Below are positions 46,540 to 58,088 of a stretch of 64,000 nt of DNA, piece after piece. The stretch spans positions 4,526,001-4,590,000 of the forward strand of contig CM023534.1 in assembly GCA_013350335.1 (NCBI GenBank). The letters run 5' to 3'. The DNA comes from Chimonanthus salicifolius. Lineage: Eukaryota > Streptophyta > Magnoliopsida > Laurales > Calycanthaceae. A program made the position numbers and the translations under genes. The notes beneath the pieces were generated by a model, which was not told the DNA's origin, ran no database searches, and worked only from the letters and a program-made list of their open reading frames with translations. The first letter of the stretch is position 1; the number at the start of each line of letters is the position of its first letter.

Positions 46540-46985
46540 TGAGATGCGAAGATAGATTGTAGAAATGATCATAGCTGAGATTTTCATCGCCTTGATGTAG
46601 AGATTTGCCTCAGCAAGTATAGTCAAGAAGGCCTTTGTTGTTTTTGGATGGAATGCTGAAATTCTATCATGAACAACATGTATTTTTGGTTTTTGTTGGG
46701 GAAGTGTCAATGAAGCTAAACTGTTGTTTGAGGATATGTGGTCTTGAAAGTTCAAGCATTTTATGTCACTATGATATGGTTGATGTAAGTTGGGAAGTTG
46801 ATTTGGGCAACATTCATATTGATTCAGTTGAGAAAGGATGGATCCGAAAATTATATTGTGGTTTACAATAATCTCTTGAATGGGTTTCTCATTACTTAGA
46901 AAGTGGAGGAAGCTTGCGACCTCTTAAGTGAGATGAAACGGAAGGCTGTGATTATATATCATCATTTCAAGAAGCTACAATTGCT
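46540..46985 (+). pseudogene. Pentatricopeptide-repeat (PPR) relic
   Basis: Plus-strand frames contain PPR-like helices: VKKAFVVF near 46620, GSVNEAKLLFEDMWS near 46700, and VVYNNLLNGFLIT, a stop, then KVEEACDLLSEMKRKAV at about 46860-46950. The spacing and the VEEACDLLSEM pattern are those of PPR motifs. In-frame stops and frame changes occur between every piece, and no N-terminal targeting region is seen. It is a decayed fragment of a longer PPR gene. Confidence 0.6.
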
Positions 46986-47199
46986 TTCTATTCCCTTAAC
47001 TTGGTCAATTGAATCATCAAATTGTAGTTATTTTGTTAGGGACATATCCAACATCTGAATTCATCTCCACAAGCTCCAAACTTTTCTTTCTTCTTCTGTG
47101 CTGTGAATATGTGGAAATATGTTGTTTGGTTTGCACCATACCATCTCTAGATCATGCTGTTAAGAATTTGGGGTTTGGAGTCTAGTAGGATCTTTTGAA

Positions 47200-47330
47200 T
47201 AGGTATATATTTACTTTTCTTTTAGGCTGTTGTCCCCATTCCCTTTCCCTTTCAAAGTTATTTGGAAATCCATCGCACCTTGTAAAGGTTTTTGTTGGCT
47301 AACCTTTCTCATAAGATCCTCACTTTTGAA
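47200..47330 (+). mobile_element. LINE zf-RVT fragment, plus orientation
   Basis: The plus strand reads FPFKVIWKSIAPCKGFCWLT, the start of a LINE reverse-transcriptase zinc-binding region. It stops abruptly where the A-tail of an oppositely oriented LINE begins at 47331. Confidence 0.5.
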
Positions 47331-48540
47331 ATTTTTTTTTTTTTTTTGAATGACAACTATTTTATTCACAAAAGAGAAGCTATACATCAAAGAAAAGGAA
47401 TATCACAAAACCAGGCGAGAAGCCTGCCACCCCCAAAAAGACAGAAAAGATTACAAGACTCTGATTACAAAATCTGAAGAACTAGAAAGACCCTGCCTGG
47501 CCAATTCATCCGCGGCAGAGTTCGCCTCTCTAAGAACCCATGACACAAACAAAGAAAGAGACACAATAGAGTGCCGAGCTCTCTCCACTTAACCAAGGAA
47601 TTTCCAAGGGCATAACGATCTCGAAGCCCAACTCAACAACATCATAGAGTCTCCCTCTAAAATACCCCAAAGCAACTCAACTCCTCCTACTCCTAGATCC
47701 CTCTGCAGAGAGCATGCAGCTCAGCTTCAACAACAGAACATCCATGCAGTGGGCCAGCAAAAGGGGAATGCAACTCCCCTTGATGATCCCTAAACATACC
47801 CCCCATAGCCTGCCAAGTGCCAACTGGTGATCTTGGATATAGCTTCCATCGAAGTTAAGCTTTTGCCGCCCAAGAAGAACAGTTTGCCATGAAGCCTGCT
47901 AGGGAGAGACTTGATTTACCAGTCTGGAGTCCACCAAGCCCCAGTTCCTATAGATATCGGAGATGTTCACTCCTCAGTAGTGCATTTGAGCCAAGATCCA
48001 CCACGCAAAACTTTGGTGAGATCAATAACTTGGTCAGCAATTGAGACTTCCCCTTGAATGGTCTTGTATTTCTCACAACTCAGATAGATCATACAATACT
48101 AAGAGCAGTGGCTTTCTAGAGATTCTGATAAAAAGAAACTACCCATTAGGAGGGAGCAATCGCTAAGCAACGAATGCTAGGCCGGAGGAAGGCAAAAAGC
48201 TATACCCATCAGCCTAAAGAAATGAGACCAAATAGAGAAAGCAAAGGACAATGCATAAGAGGGCATGCATTCACTACGATCATCCTTCAATGCTTGAGAA
48301 GGTCAATGGTCAATATTTTATCCAAGTCAGCCAGCCACTCAAACACTTTCACCTTGAGAGGAGCATCTCCGTCCCAAATACCCGGGCCCACCCTAGGAGC
48401 TTCACCAAACTGTGTCAATTTCCAACAAAAAGATTTCACACCAAATCTGTCATGAGGACCAAACTCCCAAATTTTAAAGTCATTTCCTTCTCCAGAGACA
48501 TCCACTAACTTTCTTTTCATGAAGGTTGGTAGATTGGATG
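47331..48540 (-). mobile_element. LINE 3' portion: zf-RVT, RNase H-like domain and poly(A) end
   Basis: On the minus strand, 48287-48520 encodes FKIWEFGPHDRFGVKSFCWK and GIWDGDAPLKVKVFEWLADL, a zf-RVT region. RNase H-like pieces follow at about 47850 (LNFDGSYIQDHQ) and 47500 (SWVLREANSAADELARQGL). The end is a 3' UTR with ATAAAATAGTTGTCATTC and an A-run at 47331-47347. Frameshifts and stops make it inactive. Confidence 0.75.
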
Positions 48541-48689
48541 AGTCAGTTCTGAGAATGAATTTTTTTGTGATTAGATAATGATATACTGCTAAAATTTCTT
48601 TCTCTGCTTAGTCAATAATTTAATTCATTCTTCTTGAATTGCCTGCTTGCATACATGCAGATTGTTTCTTCTCACTGTTTTCTTTTTTT

Positions 48690-49250
48690 TTGAAAGGTAA
48701 CATAATAATTTCATTAAAAGGAAGAAAAATATAAAAAAAAACACAACAGCAGCTATGGCCTAAAGGAGCTAGACCAAAAGCAGCAAAAACAGAAAAAGAA
48801 CAATCAAACAAAAAGAAAAAACAACAGGGCGACAAACCCAAGGGCCCAGCCCTTAAAAGTAATACACCCTTAAACCTGAGTTGAAGATCCCATTTTTGGC
48901 AAGGAAATCAACCACGCCATCAGCAGAACGGTTGACACAAACGAAGGAGACATCCAGTTCCACAATTTCCCATGCAATGGTGATCATCCTCCAAGGAGGT
49001 CGTTTAAGACCCTTGGCGCACAAAATCGCGTTTGCCGAGTCCCCTTCAATCACTAGTGAGCCATGTCCAAAGGCTCGCCAAAGGGTTGGTGCTCTCCTAA
49101 TACTAAGTAATTTCGCATCATTTGAATCCCTCACCGCAACCGATTCCGTGAAAACCAGCTATGAAATACCGCTATGTTTTCAAAGGACACCACCTATCCC
49201 TGCCGGTACTGGCTTACCCTTGAAGCTCCATCAACATTGAATTTCATGAC
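48690..49250 (-). mobile_element. LINE 3' end: RNase H-like domain with poly(A) tail
   Basis: The minus frame at 48853-49134 reads GSLVIEGDSANAILCAKGLK and FVCVNRSADGVVDFLAKNG, the C-terminal half of a LINE RNase H-like domain. KFNVDGAS just upstream (about 49240) is the start of that domain, with a frameshift in between. The 3' UTR ends with TGTTACCTTTC and an A-run at about 48687-48697. Confidence 0.7.
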
Positions 49251-49560
49251 CTCATGTTGGGGTTGGCACCAAGAAACAATGGGTTTGCTTTTCTTTTCAA
49301 TGTTGTTTCTTCAAGAAGACTGCTGCCCAAGTGTCTGTTTATGCATTTGTTGATAGCACATATGGACCAGTGAATGCTGGTTCTAAGGCTGGGAGATGTT
49401 GAGCTCCCTCCTTTAACTGTTGGGTTGCTTTTGTTGCTTCTTCGTTCCATCGAAATGGTTCTTCATGCATTACCTTTTTGATGGGCTTGATTTTCTGGGA
49501 CACTGCTGGGATGTAATCATGAACATAATTCAAGCATCCCAAAAACTAAGACCCATTTAG
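49251..49560 (-). mobile_element. Caulimovirid-like (endogenous pararetrovirus) RT/RNase H fragment inside LINE sequence
   Basis: Two overlapping minus frames (49339-49542 and 49244-49450) together resemble the junction of reverse transcriptase and RNase H. The LNYVxDYIP-type motif is closer to Caulimoviridae than to Ty3/gypsy elements, where a YYRRFI-type motif is usual. The piece is only about 300 bp, is split by a frameshift, and has no capsid, movement or protease sequence nearby, so it cannot be active. A Ty3/gypsy origin is the main alternative. Confidence 0.5.
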
Positions 49561-49739
49561 GAGGTTCATCAGGGCCAACCAGTTGTCCACCATCAATCCT
49601 TAAACTCCTTGCAAAACTGAGGGCACCAAACCACATTATTCTTCTGACCGTCAAAGCAATTCCTCTAAGATGCCCTCTATCATAGACAACAAAAAAGGGA
49701 CAAGGAAATGAAGTGGCCAAAGAAGAACCACCACCCACC
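49561..49739 (-). other. Short unidentified coding-like segment within the LINE mosaic
   Basis: The minus frame over 49517-49738 reads RIMWFGALSFARSLRIDGGQ among other text. It is open but matches none of the LINE domains on either side. It could be part of the inserted fragment or an untypical LINE part. Confidence 0.25.
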
Positions 49740-50240
49740 TGTCAAGCTAAAATCGGACCTTTTCTACAGAAGACACAATATCTGATGTTGGCCTAGAAGC
49801 CCCCAGAAATCAAAGAAATGCCTCTCCAAAAGCCTGAAATCCTCCTACTCACTGAAGACTTTTACTATCCAGACCGTACTTGTCAATCAACATGGATTTC
49901 CACATCTCATCTAAGCTATCTCCAGGCCCCCATAGCCACTTACCCAGCAATGTTGAATTTATTGCACTCAAAGGCCTGATTCCAAGCCCACCCTCCACTA
50001 ATTTGCAGACCTGATCCCAATGGATGAGATCAGACTTCATTTTCTCCAGAGTATTGTTCCATACAAATGTTTTCTAAATACTCTCGAACTTCTTAATCAC
50101 ACCTTCCAGACAGCGAAAAGTACTTAGGAAGTAGACAGGAATACTAGAAGGCACCAATTTTATAAGAATGATCCTCCAAACAATAGACAATTTTTTACAT
50201 TTCTAGGCAGACAACCTTTTTCTCCCCTTTCTAAATGACC
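49740..50240 (-). mobile_element. LINE reverse-transcriptase C-terminal fragment
   Basis: The minus strand reads IVWRIILIKLVPSSIPVYFL near 50160 and IHWDQVCKLVEGGLGIRPLS followed by INSTLLGKWLWGPGDSLDEM at about 50020-49900. This is the well-known segment between RT and zf-RVT in plant LINEs. Together with 48690-49250 it may be one LINE copy, interrupted by the fragment at 49251-49560 and lacking its zf-RVT. Confidence 0.7.
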
Positions 50241-50368
50241 AACTCTTATTCGGCTTGCCTAACATTGTTATTTGTGCTGGAACATTCATGTTTTCACAAT
50301 GTAGTTTCTTATCTTATTACAAGTATACCAATACTGAATATATAATCACGGGCTAATCTATGTGAATG

Positions 50369-50369
<1 letters not shown>

Positions 50370-50402
<33 letters not shown>
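50370..50402. repeat. (GA)n microsatellite
   Basis: About 33 bp of uninterrupted GA dinucleotides. Confidence 0.95.
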
Positions 50403-50407
<5 letters not shown>

Positions 50408-51828
50408 TCATCCCTGTTCATCTTTGCCATCAGTACATTGGTGCATTTTTTTCACAAGCTATAAAACTAAATTTTCTGGATTTATTTGTATTTTATTTTG
50501 GGTTTTCTATTGAGTCCCGGTGTTAGTCCATTGCATTATCTGTTGAAGTATATGCTAAAGTTACCATCTATGTTAATATTATCTTTTGTGCTATAAGGAC
50601 AAATTGCAGTCTTTACTACCTTTTAGAGGCCTATAAAGAGATGGTAAAGAGACCAAATATTGGGTGCAAAATCTCTTTCTCTCTCTCAAGCATGATTTAT
50701 CTATGAAAGGACTGATACCACACATCAAATATGTGAAACATAAGCCCCAGATGTACAAAGTCCTGAACAAATAGACGACATGTATATATTGAAAATAATG
50801 TAACCCTTCATTGTAAGGAAAAGAATTTCTACCAGCAGCCACATTCTCATTGACAAAATTAATCACCTTTGATGAGTATCACTACGAAGCAGTAAAAGAG
50901 TTGCTAGATGTACACTAGATGGCCATTACATTGTTACTGAAATAAATGCAAGTGCTTAACTAAATGGCCTAAGAAATGTAAATGTACACTAGATGCATGA
51001 AGATGGTTCGATGTACATTTCTGCTGCTCAGATGTGAATGTTAATCTCTGTGAAACTAACCAGTGCCAATTCACGCTGCATTTGCAGGATCTATGGGAAA
51101 AGCAGTTCGGCATTCTACACTGCTACCACCCATAATCCAAACGGAGTGCCGCGGGTGAAACTTCGTATCACTTTATGTTTATGAGTACCTTGTCTAAACC
51201 CTCATGACTTTTTTCTGCTAATATTAGGAAAATGAATTCCATTGGAGTCTGTTCTTTATCTAGGAAATCATTTTTCTGTTGTTCCGTGGTGGAGTGCTAG
51301 TAAAACGAGTGGTGCTATTCCTTGAAAATGCATGCATGGGAACTGATTTTCGAAAAAAAAATTACAAACAAATGTAGAAAATTATACCCTAAACGCTGGT
51401 GTCTAGGGAGGGATTGCATGATCTCTGATCTAAAGTTATGCACAGTAGGATGGGCTATTATTTGATTTTCAATTCTTAGTTGATTGTTACCAAAAGAAGA
51501 ATAATCTTAATGGATTTAGAACCAAATTAAAATATCGACTATAAGCCTTTATACAATCTAACCTACCCCTTACACTGTATTCAATCCTGTCCAGCAGTTG
51601 TGTTGATATTTGGATTGGTAAAATGGTAGGAGCACATTTTTTTTTTTGCATTTGTATCCATTTTCTTTTTGGGGAAGGAATGCTTGAGAAGTTTGTTTTA
51701 CAAGATAAATACCAACAATCATAATGTGTTGCTATGCTGGAGTACCCCTTTCTCCCTCATTATCCTTTGTGGATGGGCTTAACATGGGTTAGACTGAAGT
51801 GAAGTTTGTTCAATCCAAGCTATTTTGA
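50403..51828. other. Spacer with one exon-like segment
   Basis: Around 51091-51185, TTTGCAG is followed by an open plus frame containing FYTATTHNPNGVPRVKLRIT and a stop. It looks like a terminal exon, but no partner exon was found. The rest is unremarkable AT-rich sequence. Confidence 0.3.
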
Positions 51829-51997
51829 CCCACACGGGTAGCTTAGTTGGCTTGTGCTTCTAGGATTAGATTAGGGGTCTTGGGTTTGACTCCTCTTGGT
51901 CTTACCTTGATATACAAGGTTTCCTTGTGATTTTGTGTATCTATGGGGATTAGTCGTATCTCCAATGTGGGATAGGAATGCCCCATGATAAAAATAA
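51829..51997 (+). mobile_element. tRNA-derived SINE (family B)
   Basis: GGGTAGCTTAGTTGGCTTGT is a good Pol III A box and GGTCTTGGGTTTGACTCC a B box, about 33 bp apart, as in a tRNA gene. The tRNA cloverleaf is not kept, and a body of about 100 bp follows (GGGGATTAGTCGTATCTCC). It is a SINE rather than a tRNA gene. No clear duplication flanks it. Confidence 0.6.
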
Positions 51998-52744
51998 CTC
52001 AGCTATAATAATTAATGAATGTCCTATTAGGGCCATGGTCCAACATACATGCTTGAAAGTTAGGCTTGGGCCATCTCATTTGCAAAATGTTATACTTTAT
52101 TGTGTTAAAATGTATTGGATCAGAGAATGCTGTCTCCCTTGGGAGCAGATCTTCTGTGTAAGGAGGACCATGCCCAGGCTCATGTCGCCTCTGTTTAATA
52201 TAGGTTCAGTAAATCAGACCTGGGTTAAGCCCATGGGTCTATGAATAAAGCCTAACACAACCCAGTTTGTTCTGAGCTGGACTGATCCTGGACTGGCCTC
52301 ACCCATGGACAACTACAAGACTAGTATTCATGATCAGACACAGGACTAGGTACTCTTGAGAAAACGATTTCAATCCAACAATGAACATCATGACTGGAGA
52401 GATTCGTGTTGAGTCACAACATACAGTGTATACAACATTGCTCAGGTTCTCTGACGCCCGACTAGGAAGGTCATTGGTTGAGTAACGTGCCTGAGTTTGA
52501 ACAAGTAACTTGGCAGTTGGCACCCTCGGTTGACTTGGTTCCCATCGAGTCAAATCTACTCGGCTGAGTTGTATCAAGTTTTTCCAGGTCTTTGAAGGAA
52601 TATGGACAGAATTTATCCAACAGGGACTTGATGAAAGTTGGGGACCACAAACAGAGACTGTACTCACCTATATAGGAACCAACTCATCTTGACCTGATGT
52701 GAAGGATGTCGAGTAGAGAGACACAGCAGCTAGACTCAGTTACA

Positions 52745-52770
52745 AATAATAATAATAATAATAATAATAA
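52745..52770. repeat. (AAT)n microsatellite
   Basis: Eight or nine uninterrupted AAT units. Confidence 0.95.
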
Positions 52771-52993
52771 CTGACTTGATAAATGTTTCAATTGAATAAG
52801 AGTTTTGGATTCTAGTCTATGGCTACTACACAATAATTTATCATTGCAAAGTTTGCAGTGTCCTGCCCAATCACTTCTGAAAATGTCCAAATTAGAACAC
52901 CCATTTCCTAGACATAATCGTTATCTGTATCGCAGCACTAATATGACAAATAGCGATGCGCCGAAACCAAGTTGACATCAATCCCATGATCTT

Positions 52994-53146
52994 TAATTGC
53001 GGGAAGTCTTGGGATCAAGTCCCCCTCATACAAAAAGAGCCATTCCCCATTATTCTGTACCCGGCGTGTGCAAATTGAGAGGTTTACACATGCTCCAAGG
53101 ATTAGTCAGGTAAGACGCCTGGATACCTTGGTCTTCAAAAAAAAAT
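52994..53146 (+). mobile_element. SINE family A, 5'-truncated, perfect 13-bp target-site duplication
   Basis: ATCCCATGATCTT lies at 52981-52993 and at 53147-53159. Between them is a SINE lacking its A box but keeping the B-box region (GTCTTGGGATCAAGTCCC), the body (GAGGTTTACACATGCTCC, GGATTAGTCAGG) and the ACCTTGGTCTTC plus A-run end. Truncation at the 5' end with an intact duplication is typical of incomplete target-primed reverse transcription. Confidence 0.85.
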
Positions 53147-53159
53147 ATCCCATGATCTT

Positions 53160-54350
53160 GAACCATGGTTTTAGATGATTTCAGAAATTTGAGTTTCATT
53201 TTGGGTTTCCAAAAATCCCATACATACTGGATGTTAAGTCAGAAATAATTGAGAAAATCTTTTGTAATTTTTGAAGGTATATTCAGGGTTTATCAGATAA
53301 TATCTAAGTGATTTTCTTCTAATACATTCAACTGATTGAACTGGGATAGGAGTCATGACTGATCCATTGGATATGAAAATTCAGCCTGAAAGCCCGATGG
53401 TGTAAAGAGCCCAGCCCATTTCCAGTGACATAAATTCAAGGGAGGTTGCCTAGGGAGACTCTCTTAGACTATCTGATTTTGTATGCTTTTTACATCATGA
53501 TTTGTTTTTTTAAACATTGAAATTCTTTAAAACTTATTTAAAGTTTTATCAAAAATCCTAAAAAACATGGATATCTGCTTACCTCTCACAGCTCCATCTA
53601 TATTGAACCTCCCAGCGCAGGTCGCATCTCATGCAACTTCCCTCGGAAGAGAAATGCATCAATTACTGGAAAGTATTTCAACTAGGGAAATGAATGGACT
53701 TGTAATTATTTAATGATCTGAATCATCAGATCCAAATGGGTTGGGAAGGGACACTTTCATTTACTTGGATTCTGTTATGGATATGGATCTAAATGTCTGA
53801 ATGATAATTTATATATGGTTAGAATGCTACTGCTTCTTCTTCTCAAAATCAAATCTGAATGTCTGAATGATAATTTATAGATGGCTAGAATAATGCTGCT
53901 GCTGCTGCTACTTCTTCCACCTCCACCTCCACCTCCTCCTCCTCCTCTCATTGGTTCACTTTTTTCACTCACTAACTTTGCCGTAATTTTGTGTCGCTAT
54001 TTCAAATCACAAATCATTTTTATTCATAGATATTGAGCCAATGTTCTAAGAGATGATTAATCCAACAAATTATATTGCCATTGATACTGAATTTGGACAT
54101 GAAGTTGAGAGTACAATTATGAGATTTTTTTCATTTTCCTTTTTTGGGTAGGCAAGTAGAAGTTCAGATTATATTAAAAGAGTAGTTACATGTCAGCACC
54201 AAATACAATATTGACCATCAACAAAAAAAAAATCCCCAGATGGAACAAAACAAATATTAACATCTAGATGTGAGTATGAATATGAACAAAACAGTATTTG
54301 GGCCATTCATTTGCAAAGAAGACTTTGAGCTTTTGAGGTAAAATGGTATC
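53160..54350. other. Spacer with trinucleotide runs
   Basis: 53897-53946 is a compound GCT/CTT/CCA/CCT trinucleotide repeat. TGAATGATAATTTATA with nearby text occurs twice (53797, 53862), a short local duplication. No gene was recognised. Confidence 0.5.
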
Positions 54351-54589
54351 TGTCAAGATATAAGTTAGGGATTTGTCAAGATCTAAGTACTGTAATGTAG
54401 GGATAGACTTAAGATTGATAGGCTGTAATCAAGGGGTTTGTTTGTCAAGATGTAATTGCTGTAATTTAGAGATATATTTAGGATTGATAGGCTGATATTA
54501 AGGCTGTAATCAAGGGTTTGTTGTAACCCCTTCTGTATATATTAGTGGCTAATGGAATACAATTTGATCAACTATTCTTGAATTTAACA
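54351..54589 (+). mobile_element. Probable solo LTR (small copia-type)
   Basis: The segment begins TGTCAAGATATAAG and ends GAATTTAACA, the TG...CA ends of an LTR. It contains GTAACCCCTTCTGTATATAT as a promoter-like region. A block with AGGATTGATAGGCTG and GGCTGTAATCAAGGG is duplicated inside. Flanks GTATC and GTAAT only partly agree as a target duplication. No internal retroelement region is present. Confidence 0.5.
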
Positions 54590-54628
54590 GTAATGATGGA
54601 CGAAATGCTGCAAGTTGGTGAGCCACTT

Positions 54629-54931
54629 GGGCTGTGTTTGGATGAGAGGTGAAAACGAGGGTAACCCTCATGTACCCCTTTTGGTAACGAAGGGAAGGGG
54701 AGAGAAAATTCTAAGTTTCTCATCCCAGCACAAATCTGAAAACCCCTTCATTGCATGAGGTAATCACTTTACCTCTCCCTTAGGTTAAGTGTTTTTTTTT
54801 CTCTTATACCTTTTCCACTGTAATTACCAAACAAGATAAGGAAAACTCGTGTTTAAGGGAAACCCTTTTTCAAAAGAAACCCTTGCATAAGAGAAACTCT
54901 TCCAAAATTTACCTCTCATCCAAACGCAGCC
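54629..54931. mobile_element. MITE with GGCTGTGTTTGG-type inverted ends
   Basis: The left end GGGCTGTGTTTGGATGAGAG matches the inverse of the right end CTCTCATCCAAACGCAGCC. TTG may flank both sides. End sequence and size fit Tourist/Harbinger-like or hAT-like MITEs; the exact superfamily is not decided. Confidence 0.7.
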
Positions 54932-57838
54932 TTGATTGCACTGACAAGAGCTATTCATTAGAGTCCTAATGCATACAAGATGGATACGAATGTGTCTAAT
55001 ACATCAAGCAATAGAAGACTTCTATTTGGATGGCTAGAGTTTTCTGATAGGTGCAATCTTTTGGTGGTTCCAGACCACAATGATACTTGTATTTCTAGTG
55101 ATCTAAACTTAAAAATGTGACAGTCGTTTCAATTTTTTCCATCATATCCAAAAAACTTAAATAGTTTTTCCTTTCCTCAAGTACTTTTGATAGATTTTAT
55201 GATGCTCTTCAGTGTCTAATGAGTCGACTACACTATCATGGAAGTCATCAATATCCAATGACATGTCCTAATCATAGTATGGTTCTTTAATATCATTACA
55301 TCCAAACTGTTTGGACAACAAACCAAGTGCACATGAATTGCCTTTCAATTCTGATAGTGTATTCATCTGACATGGACATCCAATGACCTCACCAAATCCG
55401 TCTCTTTCGATTCATCTCATTGCATGCTTCAACTATGTACAATCCATTAAAATTCTTGGTTGAGGCTATCAATGTCATGGGAGAGAAAGCCAATGATCAT
55501 GTCGAAACACGCGACAATCGCGTGCTTGACACATGGCTTCGCTGAGAATGGATACTGAGGCGAAGTGATACACAGTGGCCATTGTTGTCTTAGTGAGTCA
55601 TGACTTGAATTCACATGAACAGTGTTGTAGTGGAATCAAGTGGATATGGATTGTCGACTCTGGATGACATTCTTTGGAGGCATTTGTGAGTTGTGAAGGA
55701 ATGAACACTGTGTTAAATTTTAATTGATTCAGAAGTTGACTAAATTGTTTTAACTGATGATCTTCTCGTCTCGGATGTCGACTTTTACCTAAATATATGT
55801 GAATTATTGGAAGAGTTGAGTCTTTTACTCGTTCTATCAAGTTTTGAAGTAGTTTTAAGTTTCCTTTTAATTATGGTTTGCCATTAATGCTAATACGATC
55901 TAAGATTATTTTGGATGTAGCTTGTCTATAGTTCAATCTCATGTTGCATACTCTTGGAGTGTGTTGTGTAAAGAGAAACTAAAGAGAGACTACTTTCAAT
56001 TCTTGAACTAGCCTCACTTATTGTAGTCAAAATTGACGGTGAGTCACATAAAGTTTCACTCTTATCAAATCATCTTAGTTTTATTTTTTTAGCTCCTAAC
56101 ATCAAAGTAAAGGGTAGTTTGAAACATGTTAGAGAATTACTATGTATAAAAGCTAAATCTAAAGTAGAAGAGTTGGCAGATAGTAATAGAGCAAGGAATA
56201 TCTTGAAAATTGTTAGATAGTTGCATTGTATAAACATGGGTCTGGCAGTGAGGCAAGTGACTTACTTTAATGAGAGAAAAATTGTATAATGTTGTATGTC
56301 TAAGTTCAGGGACTTATAGGCTAGGTCTTAGAAATTCTGAAAGAGTCTTTTCTAACAATTTCTTATCTGTGGCAATTCTCGTTGAATTCAATTAGGATTT
56401 CTTATTATTATTTTAGTATATCAAGTAAGTCTGAGGAGGATTGAATTTCAAACCTCTAGTCTATTCTCATTATACCAAGGGTAGTTTAGTCCTTTTATTA
56501 GCCTTTTCATTATTAGGGCTATTTTTGTGTATAATGTCTGTATCTCTTGACTAATAAATAAGATGATGGAAGTTTTGAACTTGAAGCTCCTCACAATGAG
56601 AAGAACACTTCATTAACGCATTGCATTGTCTTGCTACCGACACTTCGTTCTGAAAGTGCTATGTGACGCTTCAAGTCCCTTTCAATCACACAAAGTTCCT
56701 TAACCCAACCTACTTTGACACAAACGTCAAGCAAATTTCAAATTATTTGAGCACATATTTAAAAACTAGAGGCTATTGTGCAAGGGTTTTCTTTTTTCTC
56801 TTAAATTTTTATCATAAAAAAATGCTTTACTATTCAACTCTATCAAAATGAAATCTTCATATCTTACATGAATTCTCGATCTATCACATGAATCCAAGTC
56901 CTTGCTGAAACTTTTCCCTTAAATTTATTCATGCAGTAGAGCCATTTTTTTATCTTCATTAGTGAGGTCATCACCTATATCATAAAAAGCAAACACTGAG
57001 ATTCACGCACAACAGAGATGATTTGTCCATATTATTATTATTGTCATAGGCAACCATTAAAGGGTTTTTGTACAAAAGCGGCCAGCTTCAGGATTTTCAC
57101 TGTTGTTAACAGTGTTACTGTAACATCATCTAGTGGCACTAGCACAATTCTTTTCCATTTAAATTGCTTGTGTCATCAAACAGATGCCCCAATACATTGA
57201 AGTGAAATGCTGGTATAGTGTGCTTGGTCACAAAAGCATGATTTCAATGCATGGGGATTGGATCTTGCCAACCTTTCCATGATTATATTTTTGGATAATG
57301 TAAATCCAACACACTTAGCAACCAGGAGAAATTCAACAACACTTCCATACCCTCATCTTCTATTCACTTCCATTTAGGTTAAAATCATCCTTCACTGACT
57401 CCCTTTTGGATTCGGGTGATGCAACCATATATACGAGAACAATATGGCACTGTGTGATGTGAAAAGGTTCTTTGGTTTCACATTGGATTGTGCTCTACAA
57501 ATAGAAAATCTAAGCTTTTTCGAGCATTATTGAGAAGGAACAAAGACGTGTTAACTTATCTAATGAGAGAGAAATGTAGACTTCTAACAATTGGTTTAAG
57601 ATATGGCCACTTTGCGTAGAATCAAAAGGTTATTAGGTGATGATACGAGGTGGTGGGATAGACCGTTAAATAGGGGAAAGAAAGGGATAGCGAAAGACAT
57701 GATGAATAATGGAGTAACTAGGATCTATTGGAGAAGAACTCAAATAGCGAACTTCAGATAATTGATAACTTAAAAAGATTGGCCTAATTGATTCAAATTT
57801 AGTTTTACATATTACTCCAATGTAAATATTTGAATACA
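54932..57838. other. Spacer without recognised genes
   Basis: Ordinary AT-rich sequence. Frames at 55598-55840, 56663-56851 and 57018-57200 show no family features. The stretch 55930-56600 may be retroelement-derived, but no LTR ends were pinned down. Confidence 0.35.
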
Positions 57839-57852
57839 ACATCTGTTTATGA

Positions 57853-58074
57853 AAGAAGCAGGAGGTATCAGGTTCGAATCCCACAGACTAACTTTGATGA
57901 TGCCTCACCCCCGTGTGTTAGCTCGGATGGTTACCTCCTGCCTTAGGAATCGGGAGGTCCTAGGTTCGAACCCCACAGACTAACCTTGCTGATGCCTTTA
58001 GGGGTAGAGGTACCACCTGTGAGAATTTTAATAAGATTGTGTCTGAGGTTTCCCACACGTCAAATAAAAAAAAA
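57853..58074 (+). mobile_element. Dimeric tRNA-derived SINE with 14-bp target-site duplication
   Basis: ACATCTGTTTATGA (57839-57852) and ACATTTGTTTATGA (58075-58088) flank the element with one mismatch. Inside, a partial tRNA-like unit (GTATCAGGTTCGAATCCCAC, ACAGACTAAC) is followed by a full unit with an A box (GTTAGCTCGGATGGTTACC) and a B box (TAGGTTCGAACCCCACAG, ACAGACTAACC). It continues into a SINE body ending in an A-run at 58065-58075. The shared B-box-to-GATGCCT segment shows the two units are homologous. Confidence 0.8.
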
Positions 58075-58088
58075 ACATTTGTTTATGA

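Noticed and set aside
46366..46755. 129-codon minus-strand frame
   Set aside because: It overlaps the PPR relic antisense and shows no domain of its own.
52299..52667. 122-codon minus-strand frame
   Set aside because: No domain, no splice partners, and part of it is composed of ACTCGG/GAGTC-rich repeat-like sequence also seen near 59980.
57915..57995. tRNA-gene-like A and B boxes
   Set aside because: The boxes are followed by a SINE body and A-run with target-site duplications, and a tRNA cloverleaf with acceptor stem is not formed. It is a SINE head, not a tRNA gene. The same holds for 51829-51905.
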